From assembly GCA_027596195.1 (NCBI GenBank), contig JADGJG010000247.1:1-27907 (forward strand): a stretch of 27,907 nucleotides of DNA, written 5' to 3'. How positions within the stretch are numbered: position 1 is the stretch's first letter; each line of letters begins with the position of its first letter. The notes beneath the pieces were generated by a model that saw nothing but the letters and a program-made list of their open reading frames with translations, did not search any database and was not told the DNA's origin. The DNA comes from Podochytrium sp. JEL0797. Taxonomy: Eukaryota > Chytridiomycota > Chytridiomycetes > Chytridiales > Chytriomycetaceae. Position numbers and translations under genes: made by a program. This document shows, in pieces, positions 26,228 through 27,907 of the stretch.

Positions 26228-27572
26228 ATGCCGTCGTGTTCCGTTTGCTCCGTCGAGACGACCCGCAAGTGCCCCAAATGCGTTGAGAAGAAGATCGATT
26301 GTGAGTCCCCTTCTGGTCCATGTCCCTCTCACTGGGGATTCCCTTGTTGAAGAACTTTTGTTCAGCGTACTTTTGCGATCCTTGTTTCAAGGCCAACTGG
26401 GCGACCCACAAGATCAAGCACATTGGTGAGATGCGATTCGAGGGCGGATTCTATCGCAACGTACCGGGTGATTCTCATCCCCTTTTCCAACACAGAACAC
26501 AACCCGTTCCCTCTCCACAAGTTCACTGGAAAGCTGAGACCCGTGTACCCCCTTTCTGCCAAGCGCGAAGTCCCCAGCGACATCGAGAAGCCTGATTACG
26601 CTGTGACAGGTTTGTTCGGCACTTTGGTGTTGACTCAAGCACGCTGACCAACGGAAATCGAAAAAAAACAAACAAGGTGACCCCATCAGTGAACGCAAGT
26701 TGAGAAACAGCTCCATGATTGAAGTCTTGAGCGATCACGATATTGAACGCATGCGTGTGGTCTGCAGAGTACGTAACGAAGAGAATTGAATTCCAGTTTC
26801 GAGGGTTATTGCTCACCACCGCAACCAGCTCGGCCGTGAAGTCCTCGAAGCTGCCAAAGCCGCCGTCAAAGTTGGCGTCACGACCGACGAAATCGATCGC
26901 GTCGTGCACGAAGCCTGCATGGAGCGCAAAGTGTACCCGTCCCCGCTCAATTACTACAACTTTCCCAAATCGTGCTGCACGTCCGTGAATGAAGTCATTT
27001 GCCACGGAATCCCGGACCGCTACGTTCTCCAGGACGGAGATATTCTCAACATTGACATTAGTGTGTACCAGGACGGGTACCATTCCGATTTGAACGAGAC
27101 TGTGTATGTTGGGAATGTGGATGCACAGGGCAGAAAGCTTGTTGAGACTACCAGGGAGTGTTTGCAAAAGGCGATCGAGTCTGGTAAGAACCTTACTTGG
27201 GCTCGTTTGTTACCTTTTCTCACCGTTTTTTCAGTCAAACCCGGCATGCTCTACCGCGACCTCGGCGATATCATTGAATCCCACGCGACCGCGAACGGTT
27301 TCTCAGTCGTCCGCACTTACTGCGGTCACGGAATCGGCAAATACTTCCACTGCAGCCCGAGCATCCCGCACTATGCCAAAAACAAGGCTGTCGGGGTCAT
27401 GAAACCCGGCCACATTTTCACCATCGAGCCCATGATCAGTGAAGGGACGTGGAAAGACGAGCAATGGCCGGACCGTTGGACTGCTGTGACTGCAGACGGG
27501 AAGCGGAGTGCGCAGTTTGAGGAGACGATGATGGTGACGGAGACGGGAGTCGAGATTTTGACCAAGTTGTGA
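26228..27572 (+). CDS. MAP1: Methionine aminopeptidase 1 (type 1, zinc-finger form)
   Basis: It removes the initiator Met from nascent chains at the ribosome. Six exons (26228-26300, 26366-26425, 26496-26609, 26677-26768, 26829-27183, 27235-27572) give 343 residues. The N-terminal zinc finger has Cys4, Cys7, Cys15, Cys18, Cys28, Cys31 and His39/His43, which mediate ribosome association. The catalytic pita-bread domain contains YHNF-like [34 protein letters not shown] with ligands Asp189 and Asp200, [11 protein letters not shown] with His263, FTIEPM with Glu296, and QFEETM with Glu327. Introns are 51-67 nt. The acceptor of intron 3 is AAG. The 51-nt last intron (27184-27234) is in frame and stop-free. 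It follows ATX1 by 128 bp on the same strand. Confidence 0.95.
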
Positions 27573-27907
27573 GAGGACGGGGTTTTGAAGGACACTGGCG
27601 GGAGATTATGTTCCGGGGATTTCATGATGTCAAGACAAATCAGTAAACTTCCAGCGCGAACTTTTCATTGTCGCGTCTTGTGGTTATCTCCAGCGAAAGC
27701 AGCTCTCACTGCGTCGCCGTTGCGAATCGAGGTGTCCCTGCGGTATTGAAATTCAAGATTACGGCAATCTAGTTTCCATTTATTGCGTCCCCATCCCTTA
27801 TTAACCCCTGCGTCAAAATAAAATATAGGGATAAATATACAGAAGAATACCCAGTGCGAATTCACGCGTTTTCAATAATTACAACAGTTCTTTTATTCTA
27901 AACAGTG
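27573..27907. other. A/T-rich end of window; doubtful minus-strand terminal exon
   Basis: 335 bp. On the minus strand a candidate acceptor CCGCAG near 27743 opens a frame encoding DTSIRNGDAVRAAF and ending HKTRQ-stop at 27665. This could be the last exon of a gene beyond the edge, but no family is recognised. The rest is A/T-rich with nothing identified. Confidence 0.25.

Overview
The window is eukaryotic nuclear DNA with the architecture of a compact, early-diverging, zoosporic (chytrid-like) fungal genome. Most protein genes carry short GT-AG introns (about 44-136 nt). Intergenic gaps are tiny and both strands are used freely. The gene set mixes opisthokont housekeeping genes with two markers of a flagellated lifestyle: a TMEM237-like ciliary transition-zone protein and class-A-like (rhodopsin-type) seven-helix receptors, which are rare in Dikarya. 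The species assignment is inference; no rRNA or tRNA gene is present to anchor it.

Layout. Positions 1-5139 hold two divergent pairs: U-box cyclophilin PPIL2 (-, 3' end cut by the window edge and a C/G homopolymer block) with complex I 49 kDa subunit NDUFS2 (+), then a PPIL6-like cyclophilin (-) with a short-chain dehydrogenase (+). Only 16 bp separate the start codons of the second pair. Positions 5140-8029 are gene-poor: one 38-codon TPR fragment and about 2.4 kb of pyrimidine-rich to T/G-rich DNA with a degenerate repeat field. Positions 8030-9948 carry a mitochondrial TPR protein and an RCC1-repeat protein only 24 bp apart. Positions 9960-10551 are a broken MYND zinc-finger gene.

Positions 10744-17713 are the most distinctive region: a tandem array of six receptor genes (copies A-F) with E/DRY-, CWxP- and DPxxx-type motifs. 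Five are intact through all seven helices; copy B is an internally deleted pseudogene. A TGAGTCA element lies 77-81 bp upstream of the ATG in A, C, E and F and 48 bp upstream in D. It is mutated in pseudogene B at the same spacing. A second copy of the MYND gene tail before copy D shows that a block of the array was duplicated.

Positions 17763-19736 (-) encode a 626-residue protein with a TIR-like N-terminal module fused to six 42-residue kinesin-light-chain-type TPRs, a possible receptor/effector of the STAND-less NLR type. Positions 19850-22391 (+) encode the TMEM237-like protein. Then come TRM112 (-), an LYR-motif mitochondrial protein (-), SPOUT1-type methyltransferase (+), an orphan C-terminal piece of a subtilisin-like protease (-), copper chaperone ATX1 (+) and methionine aminopeptidase 1 (+). 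The last 335 bp contain at most a doubtful terminal exon.

How they fit together: NDUFS2, the TPR protein and the LYR protein are mitochondrial. TRM112, SPOUT1 and MAP1 serve RNA modification and translation. The receptor array and the TIR-like/TPR protein are the accessory, sensing-related part and the best candidates for something not yet described.
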